Positions 27,983 to 35,709 of a DNA stretch of 64,000 nt are shown one piece after another. The notes beneath the pieces are model-generated. The model did not search any database, was not told where the DNA came from, and saw nothing but the letters and a program-made list of their open reading frames with translations. The DNA is from Mesorhizobium loti (lineage in GTDB: Bacteria; Pseudomonadota; Alphaproteobacteria; Rhizobiales; Rhizobiaceae), in assembly GCF_003148495.1 (NCBI RefSeq), contig NZ_QGGH01000001.1, positions 1,570,347-1,634,346 on the forward strand. The letters are read 5' to 3'. The position numbers and the translations under genes are program-made. How positions within the stretch are numbered: the stretch's first letter is position 1; every line of letters starts with the position of its first letter.

Positions 27983-28171
27983 TCACCGAGGTGAGAGGGG
28001 GACGAGTTTCGGTGCCCGCAATTCCCCGGCCATTTTTGCCGCCTGGAAAATTGTCAGCAAAACCAGGATTGGCTCACCTTCAGTCGGGTTGATGGTCAGG
28101 ACCACACGGCCAAGCTCGTCGCTCATGCCGCAAGACCAGTCCTTGACCGCAATCATCTTTCTCCCGGACAT
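27983..28171 (-). CDS. Small hypothetical protein
   Basis: The 62-residue frame starts at ATG 28171 with GGGAG six bases upstream; a second ATG five codons later also has a GGGAG. The segment DELGRVVLTINPTEGEPILVLLTIFQAAKMAGEL looks like strand-turn-helix. No family was recognised. It lies between the tRNA-Gln and its decayed copy. Confidence 0.45.
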   Translation of the reverse strand: MSGRKMIAVKDWSCGMSDELGRVVLTINPTEGEPILVLLTIFQAAKMAGELRAPKLVPLSPR

Positions 28172-28203
28172 ATCCATCTCCCGGACGGGAGGCACCTCGC
28201 GGG

Positions 28204-28359
28204 CTACACCGTCTGGAGCTGTTCGATAGAACCTTCGCCTGACATTGCAGTCAGCCGTACGGCGGCAAATGCTGCCAAAATCATGAAAACCGCAGTGATG
28301 TTCAGGAGCATTGTCGAGGCAAAGATGCCCCCGCTCTGGTCAAAACAACTCAGTTCCAT
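28204..28359 (-). CDS. Possible 51-residue single-helix membrane protein
   Basis: The frame MELSCFDQSGGIFAS is followed by one membrane helix (MLLNITAVFMILAAFAAVRL). The ribosome site is weak (AAGGGG). It is similar in kind to the 44-residue peptide at 32185. It is uncertain whether it is expressed. Confidence 0.3.
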   Translation of the reverse strand: MELSCFDQSGGIFASTMLLNITAVFMILAAFAAVRLTAMSGEGSIEQLQTV

Positions 28360-28469
28360 GGCGCTGCACCCCTTCAAGCCGCTAACAGCTTGCATGATGA
28401 TCCTGCTTCAAGGGAAATACAAGCATATGCTAATAAGCATGGGTTGGAGCGGTTTCTCTGGAGGATCAG

Positions 28470-28685
28470 GTGAGCTTTCTTCGCCCCCGGCAAAAACCGA
28501 AAAAGGCCTACCCGAACAGCGATCGGTTCGGAGAGGACGGTCGGCGGCTCTATAGTGCCTACGCCAGCACAGATCGAAAGCAGCCGGTTAAGACCCGCAA
28601 GCAGAGACACCTGGCGCTGATCTTGGGTGGGGCGGCAGTCACTGCCATAGTGAGCGTGTTGATGTATTTGATATCGGCGGGCTAG
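28470..28685 (+). CDS. Small C-tail-anchored hypothetical protein
   Basis: The 71-residue product starts at GTG 28470 with GGAGG five bases upstream. About 48 charged residues (FLRPRQKPKKAYPNSD) precede one C-terminal helix (LALILGGAAVTAIVSVLMYLI), so most of it faces the cytoplasm. No family was recognised. Confidence 0.55.
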   Translation: MSFLRPRQKPKKAYPNSDRFGEDGRRLYSAYASTDRKQPVKTRKQRHLALILGGAAVTAIVSVLMYLISAG

Positions 28686-28738
28686 GCCATGCGCGCCGCT
28701 TCGGCTCTCTGTGGTCGAGGCCTGCAAGCGCTTGATTT

Positions 28739-28812
28739 TGGTTCCCGCTCATGGGCTCGAACCACGATTCACGCCTTCAAAGGGCGCTGTCCTACCATTA
28801 GACGAAGCGGGA
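28739..28812 (-). tRNA. tRNA-Gln (anticodon TTG), variant type
   Basis: All arms fold: acceptor TCCCGCT/AGCGGGA, D-stem GTC/GAC with GG in the loop, anticodon stem GCGCC/GGCGT around CTTTGAA (anticodon TTG), T-arm with TTCGAGC, and an encoded CCA. The total is 74 bases. The first pair is U1-A72, as in glutamine tRNAs. The D-stem has only three pairs, and the sequence differs from what I recall of housekeeping rhizobial tRNA-Gln, so this may be an accessory copy. Confidence 0.8.
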
Positions 28813-28895
28813 GAAAGCAACTGCGCCCACACCCCTAGCCGGTTCGCGCGCCGGGATCAACGCGGTGCAGCGGCAAAGGCTGCTGGCAAGCGACA

Positions 28896-29189
28896 TCAGT
28901 TCGGGAAGTTGTTGACCGGTTCCTCGCAGCGGTAGACCGGACAGCTTCCGTCACGGGTCGGCACGTAGGCCGACATCGGTACCTCGGGCCAGTCGCATTC
29001 GTTGCCGAACTGCCTGACATAGCGGTCATAGGTGTTGGGGCCGGTGGTCAGCACCACGGCGCGATGGCTTTGGATCAGTTGCTGGAGTTGGTCGCAGCTC
29101 ATCGTGCGGGTATCGGGCCGAGCGTCGGCCAGGCCGGTCGCGGCAAGCAGGATCGCTGCCGTCATCGAGGCAATTCGGCGGATGGGCAT
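28896..29189 (-). CDS. Small secreted cysteine-containing protein
   Basis: The 97-residue product has a signal peptide (IASMTAAILLAATGLADA-RP) and four Cys in the mature part (MSCDQL, NECDWP, GSCPVYRCEEP), probably two disulfides. The start at ATG 29189 follows GAGGAAACC. An EcfG-like promoter lies 32 bases upstream. The family resembles small exported rhizobial proteins with a SCDQLQQLI motif; the function is unknown. Confidence 0.75.
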   Translation of the reverse strand: MPIRRIASMTAAILLAATGLADARPDTRTMSCDQLQQLIQSHRAVVLTTGPNTYDRYVRQFGNECDWPEVPMSAYVPTRDGSCPVYRCEEPVNNFPN

Positions 29190-29220
29190 GGCGGTTTCCT
29201 CAAGCTGATGTGTCACGCCA

Positions 29221-29245
29221 AACTCGCATCCAGGCCGGTGGTTCC
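29221..29245 (-). promoter_or_regulatory. Candidate EcfG-type general-stress promoter
   Basis: On the minus strand GGAAC (29245-29241), 16 bases and AGTT (29224-29221) differ by one base from the ideal -10. It lies 32 bases before the start of the secreted protein at 28896-29189. Confidence 0.5.
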
Positions 29246-29281
29246 GCAACAGCCGGCTGGCCGTCTTCGGCGCGCAACCAA

Positions 29282-29485
29282 ATGGTCCGTCGCGCATTGC
29301 TGGGGATGGATGGCAGGAAACCCTACGAGACCCCGCAATGGCGGCCCGGAAACGGAGATCGCGAAGCTATGTGCTGTTCCTTTTGCGGCGGCCGCGACCA
29401 CCGCTATGAGGATTGCCCGCAGCGGGACCCCGCCGCCAATCCTCCCTTGGATGCTCCCGACCGTGTCATCCCCAAACCGAACTGA
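29282..29485 (+). CDS. Small zinc-knuckle protein
   Basis: The frame ends with MCCSFCGGRDHRYEDC, a perfect CX2CX4HX4C zinc-knuckle spacing (PF00098-like), then a proline-rich tail. Such knuckles bind single-stranded nucleic acid. The start is uncertain: ATG 29282 gives 67 residues, while ATG 29369 gives 38 and contains the whole knuckle. No strong ribosome site marks either. CCHC knuckles are rare in bacteria. Confidence 0.5.
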   Translation: MVRRALLGMDGRKPYETPQWRPGNGDREAMCCSFCGGRDHRYEDCPQRDPAANPPLDAPDRVIPKPN

Positions 29486-29644
29486 TTGTGAGTTGGCTCC
29501 CGGGCGCTACTTCGAGCCCGCGCAATGCCGCGTGCCGATTGCAACCAAAATGCTCCGCCACGCATTGCTGGGCGTAGGCCCCAAGGGCGGTTGCGAGACC
29601 GCGAGACGCAAGGCGGTCGACGTGATGTGGGGAAGGTGGGGGCA

Positions 29645-30712
29645 ATGACGGAATTGGCAAGCAGCGGCCTGATCCATATCACCGCCGATTCTCGGCTGGC
29701 GGCGATCGTCGAGTCGTCCTTCGACGCCATCATCAGCAAGGACCTGAACAGCGTCATCACCAGTTGGAACGGGGCGGCGCAGCGCATGTTCGGCTATGCT
29801 GCCGAGGAGGCTGTCGGCCGATCCGTGCTGATGCTCATTCCCGACCATCTCAAGGATGAAGAGGCCGATATCATCGGCCGGGTTCGCAATGGCGAAGTCG
29901 TGGCCAGCTATGAGACGATCCGGCGACGCAAGGATGGCGGGATCATTGCCGTTTCGCTGACCGTCTCGCCGATCAGGAATGAATCGGGCGAGATCATCGG
30001 CGCCTCCAAGATCGCCCGCGACATCACCGCGAGCAAGGAGAGCGAGCGCCGGATCCGGCTGTTGCTGCGCGAAGTGAATCATCGCGTCAAGAACCAGTTC
30101 GCGGTGATCCTCTCGATGGTCAGGGAGACAAGCAAACGCTCGACCGATCCACGCGAGTTCGAGGCGCTGATCCGCTCCCGCATCATGGCGCTGTCGCGGT
30201 CGCACGATCTGCTGGTGAACTCGGAATGGGCCGGCGCCAGCCTTTTCGACCTCATCCAGGAGCAGCTCAAGCCGTTCGGGCACGAGGAGCAGGTATCGCT
30301 CTCCGGACCGCTTTTGACCTTGCAGCCGAACGCCGTGCAAAATCTCGGCATGGCATTTCATGAGCTCGGCACCAACTCGTCCAAATACGGCGCTCTGGCT
30401 GGTGATGTAGGGCGGCTTGAGATCACCTGGCAGATCGCCGCCGGTGTTTCGGGAAAGCGGGAAATCCATCTCGTCTGGGACGAGACGATGCCGGTGTATG
30501 AAGGGGACCGACGGGACGAAAGCACACGCAAGGGTTTTGGCACCGTCGTCCTGCAGCGGGTCGCGCCGCAATCGCTGAACGGCTCGGCGGTGCTGGAGCG
30601 CAGCCCCGGCCATCTCAGTTGGTCGCTGACGGCGCCGCTGGACTCGATCATCGTCCCGCAGCTCGGCGCCGAAATCCCTGCTGCCGAGCCCGAGCCGTCC
30701 TTCGGCCCTTGA
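29645..30712 (+). CDS. PAS-domain HWE/HisKA_2-type sensor histidine kinase
   Basis: The 355-residue cytoplasmic protein has one PAS domain (residues about 18-130; AIISKDLNSVITSWNGAAQRMFGY), a phospho-acceptor His146 in REVNHRVKNQFAVILSM, and an ATPase domain with N-box MAFHELGTNSSKYGALA. VWDET carries the W-x-E of the HWE class. Kinases of this class feed the PhyR-NepR-EcfG general stress switch in alphaproteobacteria. No response regulator is adjacent. ATG 29645 has GGAAGG upstream. Confidence 0.9.
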   Translation: MTELASSGLIHITADSRLAAIVESSFDAIISKDLNSVITSWNGAAQRMFGYAAEEAVGRSVLMLIPDHLKDEEADIIGRVRNGEVVASYETIRRRKDGGIIAVSLTVSPIRNESGEIIGASKIARDITASKESERRIRLLLREVNHRVKNQFAVILSMVRETSKRSTDPREFEALIRSRIMALSRSHDLLVNSEWAGASLFDLIQEQLKPFGHEEQVSLSGPLLTLQPNAVQNLGMAFHELGTNSSKYGALAGDVGRLEITWQIAAGVSGKREIHLVWDETMPVYEGDRRDESTRKGFGTVVLQRVAPQSLNGSAVLERSPGHLSWSLTAPLDSIIVPQLGAEIPAAEPEPSFGP

Positions 30713-30716
30713 GGGC

Positions 30717-31643
30717 TCACCGGCGCGAAAGGATCTTCTGGGCGGCATGGCCCGGTTCGCCGAAGAAGCCGGCCAGCGCGTCGACGGTCTGCGCCGGATT
30801 CTCCTCGGGAAAGAAATGTCCACCTGGCATCGCCTGGCCGCGCACGTCATCGGCCCAGCCGCGCCACAGCGCCAGCGGCCCGCCTTCGCCGGCATACCAT
30901 TCGGCCAATGCGCCTTGACCGCTCCACAGCGCCAGCAGCGGGCAACGGATGCGCCGGCCGGCGGCCTTGTCCGAACGGTCGTGCTCGCGGTCAAGCGTCG
31001 CCCCTGCCCGGTATTCCTCGCAGATTGCATGGATGTGGGAAGGGTCGCGCAAGGCATCGACATAGGCCTGACGCACCTCGGCTGGAAACGCCGATGGTGA
31101 TGAGCCCCAGCCGCTCAGCGCATTTTCGATGATCGCCTCGGCAGCGCCAGCCAGGATCGTTTCCGGCAACGGCTCGGGCTGCGCCAGCAACGACCATGGC
31201 CAATAGCCCAGCGCCAGCCTGGCGTCGGCTCGATCCCAGACATCGGCCGTGGCTATGATGTCGAGCAAGGCGAGCTTTTCGATGCTGTCGGGATGATCAA
31301 GCGCCATGCGGTAGCCGACACGCCCGCCGCGATCATGGCCGGCGACCATGAAGCGGCTGAAACCAAGTTTTTCCATCAGCGCCACCATGTCGGCGGCCAT
31401 GGAGCGCTTGGCGTAGGGCGCGTGATCGGGAGTGGAGGCCGGACAGGAACTGCCGCCATAGCCGCGCAAATCGGCGCAGACGACGCTGAACCGGTCGGCC
31501 AGGACGGGCGCAATGTCGTGCCACATCAGATGTGTTGGCGGAAAGCCGTGCAGCAACAGCAACGGCGGCCCGCTACCGGCACGCAGGCAGAATATGCCGG
31601 CATCACCGGTGTCGATTTCCGCGCTTTGAAACTCATCGAACAT
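30717..31643 (-). CDS. Alpha/beta hydrolase of the haloacetate dehalogenase-like group
   Basis: The 308-residue protein follows fluoroacetate dehalogenase closely: oxyanion HGFPPTHLMW, VVCADLRGYGGSS, nucleophile Asp104 in GHDRGGRVGYRMALDHP, and a late catalytic His in GGHFFPEENP. In fluoroacetate dehalogenases the halide pocket is formed by His and Trp in YWHW and by a Tyr. Here residues 147-150 read YWPW, so the halide His is Pro149 while Trp150 and a Tyr in EEYRAG remain. It may hydrolyse another ester or epoxide-like substrate. Start ATG 31643, SD GGAGGCG. Confidence 0.85.
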   Translation of the reverse strand: MFDEFQSAEIDTGDAGIFCLRAGSGPPLLLLHGFPPTHLMWHDIAPVLADRFSVVCADLRGYGGSSCPASTPDHAPYAKRSMAADMVALMEKLGFSRFMVAGHDRGGRVGYRMALDHPDSIEKLALLDIIATADVWDRADARLALGYWPWSLLAQPEPLPETILAGAAEAIIENALSGWGSSPSAFPAEVRQAYVDALRDPSHIHAICEEYRAGATLDREHDRSDKAAGRRIRCPLLALWSGQGALAEWYAGEGGPLALWRGWADDVRGQAMPGGHFFPEENPAQTVDALAGFFGEPGHAAQKILSRR

Positions 31644-31791
31644 AGTCGCCTCCGGCACGCGCAACGGGCGGCGAACGGATTTGGTTGCAACACGGCTGGC
31701 GCGCAAGCGGCCAACCTTTTTCATCGACAAGCGTTGTCCCTGTGAAGGCAAAGGTCGCGCGGGCGGCCGTGACAGGAAGAAGGAGGCCGAG

Positions 31792-32094
31792 ATGAGAATT
31801 CTCGCCATCGTCCCATTCAGCCTGATGCTGGCGCTGGCAATGCCGGCTACGGCCCAGCAGCAGGACGACAGCCAGGCGCCGCAGGCCGACAAATGCCGGG
31901 TCCAGACGGAGCAAGACGCAAAACAGGAACAGCAGCCTGGCAGCGACAATCTGACGGAGAAGCTCAACGATTGCGGCGGTGTGCTGAAACCGCCCGCCAC
32001 CGGCGACCAGGGAATGGCAGCGCCGGCGCCCGATGAAGGCAAGATGCCGGTGATCAAGCCGGGTCAGGTGCCGGCTCAGCCGCCGAAACAATAA
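31792..32094 (+). CDS. Small secreted proline/glutamine-rich protein
   Basis: The 100-residue product has a signal peptide (LAIVPFSLMLALAMPATA-QQ). The mature chain is low-complexity, rich in Gln, Pro and Asp, with two Cys (DKCRVQ and NDCGGV). It starts at ATG 31792 with AAGGAGG upstream. It is divergent from the hydrolase gene. No family was recognised. Confidence 0.65.
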   Translation: MRILAIVPFSLMLALAMPATAQQQDDSQAPQADKCRVQTEQDAKQEQQPGSDNLTEKLNDCGGVLKPPATGDQGMAAPAPDEGKMPVIKPGQVPAQPPKQ

Positions 32095-32128
32095 ACGCAG
32101 GCTCGCCGGTATCATCGCTCAAGCTAAT

Positions 32129-32153
32129 GGAACCTCGGTTTCCTAGGAACGTT
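32129..32153 (+). promoter_or_regulatory. EcfG-type general-stress promoter, exact match
   Basis: GGAAC (32129-32133), 16 bases and CGTT (32150-32153) match the EcfG/RpoE2 promoter exactly. The expected transcript start near 32160 leaves room for the GGAGAG ribosome site at 32173 of the 44-residue gene. Confidence 0.7.
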
Positions 32154-32184
32154 TCTCTCACGACTGGAATTTGGAGAGATTATT

Positions 32185-32319
32185 GTGAGAGATATTGCGA
32201 CCACGGCCACATTGCTTGCCTCGATTGCCGTTGTGATTGCTTTGGTTCTGCTGGCGCCAAAGAGTTTTGGCTTCGAAAGCTCTAACCCGATCGTACAGGG
32301 CGAGCTTCCCGCCGAGTGA
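32185..32319 (+). CDS. 44-residue membrane peptide under general-stress promoter
   Basis: GTG 32185 follows GGAGAG by six bases. The product has one membrane helix or uncleaved signal (TATLLASIAVVIALVLLAP) and a short tail ending VQGELPAE. Promoter, ribosome site, frame and terminator (32333-32380) are all in place, so this is a complete minimal gene. The function is unknown. Confidence 0.65.
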   Translation: MRDIATTATLLASIAVVIALVLLAPKSFGFESSNPIVQGELPAE

Positions 32320-32332
32320 TCAGACCGATTTT

Positions 32333-32380
32333 GCACCAAAAAGCAGGCGAGGCACCGTGCCTCGCCTGCTTCTTGGTGCC
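32333..32380. terminator. Bidirectional terminator between convergent small genes
   Basis: AAGCAGGCGAGGCAC (32341-32355) pairs perfectly with GTGCCTCGCCTGCTT (32357-32371). Outer arms GCACCAA and TTGGTGC extend the stem past a small internal loop. It separates the convergent 44-residue gene and the DUF982 gene at 32381. Confidence 0.8.
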
Positions 32381-32626
32381 TTACCGAACCAGCACGCCGG
32401 CATGGTTGCAGAGCGCGGCGAACGCTTCCTGCGCCTCGGCGGCACCCGCCTTGCCTTCCAACGCTGCTTCGACCTGTTCGCGCGCGGCCTGATAGAACGG
32501 GCCGCGCTTGGCCTGCGGCCAGTCGATGAGGATTTCGCTGGCGTCCCCGAGCGTGGTGATGTCGCGGATCGTGTCGGAGCCATGCGGTCTGATCCGCATC
32601 GGCGTGGACAGCATCAATTGGGCCAT
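32381..32626 (-). CDS. DUF982 domain protein
   Basis: The 81-residue product fits the DUF982 layout: PMRIRPHGSDTIRDITTLGDASEIL, WP at the end of the first helix (LIDWPQAKRGPFYQAAREQVEAAL), and a closing helix (AQEAFAALCNHAGVLV). It is second in a tandem pair with the DUF982 gene at 32640, 13 bases away on the same strand. Confidence 0.7.
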   Translation of the reverse strand: MAQLMLSTPMRIRPHGSDTIRDITTLGDASEILIDWPQAKRGPFYQAAREQVEAALEGKAGAAEAQEAFAALCNHAGVLVR

Positions 32627-32639
32627 GTCCCGTTTCCGG

Positions 32640-32864
32640 CTACTGGAGGAATTTTGCTTCGCGCGCGGCGTCGATCATTGCCCGCATCGCCTTTTCCGGC
32701 GGCGTCCAGCCGTCCAGCGCGTCGCGACAGCTGCGCAGCGCCGCCCGGTATTGCCGGCCCTGGCCGGCCGGCCAGTCGCCGAGGCATTCCAGGCCTTCCC
32801 AGGCACTGCGCACGACGCGCTCACGCTCGGGGGCAAACTTCAACTTGATGGGTCGGGGAAACAT
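32640..32864 (-). CDS. DUF982 domain protein
   Basis: The 74-residue product starts MFPRPIKLKFAPERERVVRS and carries the family pattern AWEGLECLGDWPAGQGRQYRAALRSCRDAL followed by MRAMIDAAREAKFLQ. An ATG at 32900 would add 12 residues; neither start has a strong ribosome site. It is first in a tandem DUF982 pair. Confidence 0.7.
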   Translation of the reverse strand: MFPRPIKLKFAPERERVVRSAWEGLECLGDWPAGQGRQYRAALRSCRDALDGWTPPEKAMRAMIDAAREAKFLQ

Positions 32865-33007
32865 CTTGTCGTTCAACGGTCGTCTCCGTGACTGATGCAT
32901 GTCGCCCAAAAGTGCACAGCGGTTTTGGGGAAAACGATATGCACAAAGAACGAGGCGCCGGATAACGTCGCCGGCAGGGGTGGGTTCCCTGCCGGCGAGA
33001 TCAAATC

Positions 33008-33451
33008 TCACTCGGCCGCGTCGGCATCCGACAGCGACCTCGGCGTCGGCACTTCGGCGTCGTGCGCCGCCGGCCGGTCATGCTCGAACTGTTCGGTGTC
33101 GGGCAAGGCATGCAGCCAGGTCTCGCGCCTTGAGGTCCACAATTCATATTCGGGTACGAGATCGGTCGGCGCGATGTCGAGGCTGCCGATCGTCACCTCG
33201 GCCTCGTTGTCGTCAACCCAGGCGACGCGGCCACCGCAGGTCGGGCAGAAGCTGCGTGTGCCATAGGAACTGACAAGGCCTGTCGTCTCGAAGGCCTCGC
33301 GCGGCCAGATGGCAAAGGCCGAATAGACCGAGCCGCCGGCCTTGCGGCAATCCTTGCAATGGCAAAGACCAATGCGCAGCGGCGCACCACTGACCGAGAA
33401 CTGCACGCCGCCGCACAGGCAACTGCCGGTCCTGCGTATGGTGTCGGACAT
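33008..33451 (-). CDS. GFA (glutathione-dependent formaldehyde-activating) family protein
   Basis: The 147-residue protein has the zinc-binding layout of the GFA/CENP-V family (PF04828): SCLCGGVQFSVSG, GLCHCKDCRKAGGS and SFCPTCGGRVAW, then GSLDIAPTDLVPEYELW. Some members add glutathione to formaldehyde, but many have no proven activity. ATG 33451 has GGAGG six bases upstream. A C-terminal 35-residue tail is low-complexity. Confidence 0.9.
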   Translation of the reverse strand: MSDTIRRTGSCLCGGVQFSVSGAPLRIGLCHCKDCRKAGGSVYSAFAIWPREAFETTGLVSSYGTRSFCPTCGGRVAWVDDNEAEVTIGSLDIAPTDLVPEYELWTSRRETWLHALPDTEQFEHDRPAAHDAEVPTPRSLSDADAAE

Positions 33452-33584
33452 GGCAACCTCCGTCATTGCGTGGCGCTGCGGGCGGGCGGGACAGGTGTCC
33501 GAAACAGAGCCGGATCGGCTCGTCCGGGACAGAGCCGGATTGGCTCGTCCGGATTGAGCCCCGTCCCGATCCCGGGAAAAGGCT

Positions 33585-33759
33585 CTAGCCGCGCGCCGCC
33601 ATATGGGCATCGAGCTTCTTGCGCGATGGCCCGTAGCGCTTGATGATGGTCTGCGCCTCGCTTGGCGGAATGCCGTATTTGCGGGCAAAGGCGGCGACCT
33701 CGTAAGGCTCTTCGCTCGAGACCAGCTTCCTGTTTCGTCTTCGACTTGTCGTCAGCCAT
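33585..33759 (-). pseudogene. DUF3606-like small protein, frameshifted
   Basis: The start MADDKSKT is in one frame. The rest (LVSSEEPYEVAAFARKYGIPPSEAQTIIKRYG) is in another and runs to a proper stop. The length is one over a multiple of three, and removing one A from the AAA at 33733-33735 restores KTNRKLVSSEEPYEV. DUF3606 proteins are short helical proteins of rhizobia with no known function. Confidence 0.7.
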
Positions 33760-33924
33760 CCCAGGCCTCACTTTCTGTTGTCGGGGAAACGCGCAGCCGT
33801 CGGCGCCCGATCCCGCGATCAACAGGACATAACACAGATCGACGTCGCTGGTTCCACCGGCACGACAATAACGCCATGCCCCGCCAAACGCCGCCAGGTG
33901 CGGCTACGGCTTCGCAAGCCTGTA

Positions 33925-34253
33925 TCAGGCCGATGGCCGCATCGGGTCGGCGTCGGAAAGGTGGTCGCCGTCACATTCGGAACAGGCGGTGCTGACTCCG
34001 GGGCAGCCGCGCTGGTGCGTGCCGGCGGGGCAGCAATTGCCATTGGAACTCGTCCAGCGCGGGCATTGGAAGACTTGGCCGGCGCCGCCGCAGCCGCTGC
34101 ATTCCAGTGCCGTCGACCGGACGGCAAGGGATTTTATCCTGAACCTGAGGTTCGTGCCCAATTTCAAACCCGCCCGAATTAACTGCACCGGTACACGCCT
34201 GTGCATTAGCCCCAGCTAACAATAGCACAATCGCGGTTACCAACAAGTTTCAT
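33925..34253 (-). pseudogene. Remnant of a small secreted cysteine-rich protein
   Basis: One frame holds a signal-peptide-like start (LVTAIVLLLAGANAQA-C) with DKIPCRPVDGTG. A second frame continues with a cysteine-rich tail (ECSGCGGAGQVFQCPRW, GNCCPAG, GCPGVSTACSECDG). The ATG at 34251-34253 belongs to yet another frame. At least one and perhaps two frameshifts are needed to join them, so the gene is broken here or misread. Confidence 0.45.
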
Positions 34254-34504
34254 GATCAAGGGATGCACCGATGATCAATGCCTTGGCCATGTCCATTTCC
34301 CCCTTCGAGCGGGCAATAATATACCGTCAGCCGGCAAACCGAAAATCGGTCCTGCCGGCACGGTGCATGGTTTCAAGAGGCATCCCGGATCCCTGGCGGA
34401 GCGCCTGCATCGCGCTTGTCGATTAAAAAATTGGCCTGATGTGTCGGACCTGGCGATCGTCGCGCGTCCTAGGAGCGACCAACCTGCAAAGCTGGAGAAC
34501 GAGC

Positions 34505-34933
34505 ATGTCGTCGCAAATCACCCAATCGCCGTGGCAGACCGCGGCCCTTCTCATCGCCCGGCTGATCTTCGCGGGCGTCTTCCTGATGGCCGTGACCTTC
34601 AAGTTCATGGGCATGGAGGCGACCGCCGGCTATATCGCCGCCGCCGGCTTTCCGTTTCCGCTGTTCCTGGCCTGGTGCGCGGCGATTCTGGAAGTCGCCC
34701 TGGTGCTGTGCTTCCTGACCGGCGCCTTCTTCACCCAGGCGGCCCTGATCGCCGCCGCCTATGTGCTGTTCCTCGCCTTTGCCTTCCACGGGCCCAGCCA
34801 CTGGGCCGGAAACCAGGCCGAGTTCGGCTTCTTTATCGACCATTTTTCCTTCCTGGCCGGGCTGCTGTTTGCGGCGGTGCACGGGCCGGGCCGGGTGCTT
34901 TCGCTAAACCTGGGATGGCCGGGCAGGGCGTGA
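34505..34933 (+). CDS. DoxX family membrane protein
   Basis: The 142-residue protein has four membrane helices in the DoxX pattern (LIARLIFAGVFLMAVTFKFMGME, FLAWCAAILEVALVLCFLTG, ALIAAAYVLFLAFAF, SFLAGLLFAAVHGPG). DoxX-like proteins are linked to thiosulfate/quinone redox or oxidative stress protection. The start ATG 34505 follows GGAG. Confidence 0.85.
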   Translation: MSSQITQSPWQTAALLIARLIFAGVFLMAVTFKFMGMEATAGYIAAAGFPFPLFLAWCAAILEVALVLCFLTGAFFTQAALIAAAYVLFLAFAFHGPSHWAGNQAEFGFFIDHFSFLAGLLFAAVHGPGRVLSLNLGWPGRA

Positions 34934-34968
34934 GCACCATGCGGCGCGGTCGCGAAAGAATGGCCTGG

Positions 34969-35238
34969 CTATTCCTGCGTCAGGCGCTCGCCATACTCAC
35001 GCCAAAGCGCCTTCACCTCCAGGCTGCCGAGGCGAGGGGCCGAAGGATCGCTCGAGGTGATGGCGACGGCGCTGATATCGTATTGGGGATAAGCGTGGGC
35101 GACGAAGCGGATCGCTTCGCCGAGCGAACGCACGCGGATGACCGGGTCGGCCTGGCCCTGGCCGGTGCTGCGCACCCCGGAAACCGTGGCCGGTGCATGC
35201 CGCACCCTGAACACGGATGCCATGGCTGGTCTGTCCAT
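34969..35238 (-). CDS. Small hypothetical protein
   Basis: The 89-residue frame starts at ATG 35238 (MDRPAMASVFRVRHAPATV) with GGGAGA upstream. It contains IRVRSLGEAIRFVAHAYPQYDISAVAI and a helical end (LEVKALWREYGERL), which recalls DUF982-like small proteins without matching them. It is convergent with the DoxX gene. Confidence 0.5.
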   Translation of the reverse strand: MDRPAMASVFRVRHAPATVSGVRSTGQGQADPVIRVRSLGEAIRFVAHAYPQYDISAVAITSSDPSAPRLGSLEVKALWREYGERLTQE

Positions 35239-35381
35239 CGTCTTCTCCCACAAGGGCGTGTGACGGGAATCATTCCATGCGTGTTGGCTAATGATTTCAC
35301 AGCCGTCGGCCAAAAACCAGCCAGCCGGCAAAAGCGGGATTTCCGCGGGGTTGCCAGTGTCGGTCCGTCGTCCTGGAGCCC

Positions 35382-35687
35382 TCATAGCTGGTCGTTGTAG
35401 GGTTCCTTGATCTTGCCGACCATGCGGGCCAGCTTCGAGAAGGAGGGCATGTCCGCCTCCGGCTGGCACTGATTGGCGAGGCCCAGCAGCCGGATCGGGA
35501 AGTTGACGGCGTCACGGCTTGAAGCGGACATGCCGTCGGATCGCTCCTGACTGGTTTCGCCGGCCTCGGTCTTGCGCAGCGCCAAATCGATTTCCTCCGC
35601 CGTCAGCACCCCTTTTTGAACCAGGAGGTGGTTGATAGACGCGACGGCCATCAGCAGGCCTTCGAGTTGAAGATTGGCGACATTCAT
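35382..35687 (-). CDS. Hypothetical protein
   Basis: The 101-residue product starts at ATG 35687 (MNVANLQLEGLLMAVASINHLLVQKGVLTAEEIDLALRK) behind CGGGAG. It is helical with no signal peptide. The segment GVLTAEEIDLAL resembles the short SHOCT-like end helix used in oligomerisation. Function unknown. Confidence 0.6.
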   Translation of the reverse strand: MNVANLQLEGLLMAVASINHLLVQKGVLTAEEIDLALRKTEAGETSQERSDGMSASSRDAVNFPIRLLGLANQCQPEADMPSFSKLARMVGKIKEPYNDQL

Positions 35688-35709
35688 GGTGATTGCTCCC
35701 GTGGCCAGA

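Noticed and set aside
27914..28812. Integrated element bounded by att sites at the tRNA
   Set aside because: Similarity of the second copy continues into the anticodon arm and toward the D-arm, which fits a decayed tRNA better than an att core. No integrase lies between; kept only as an alternative.
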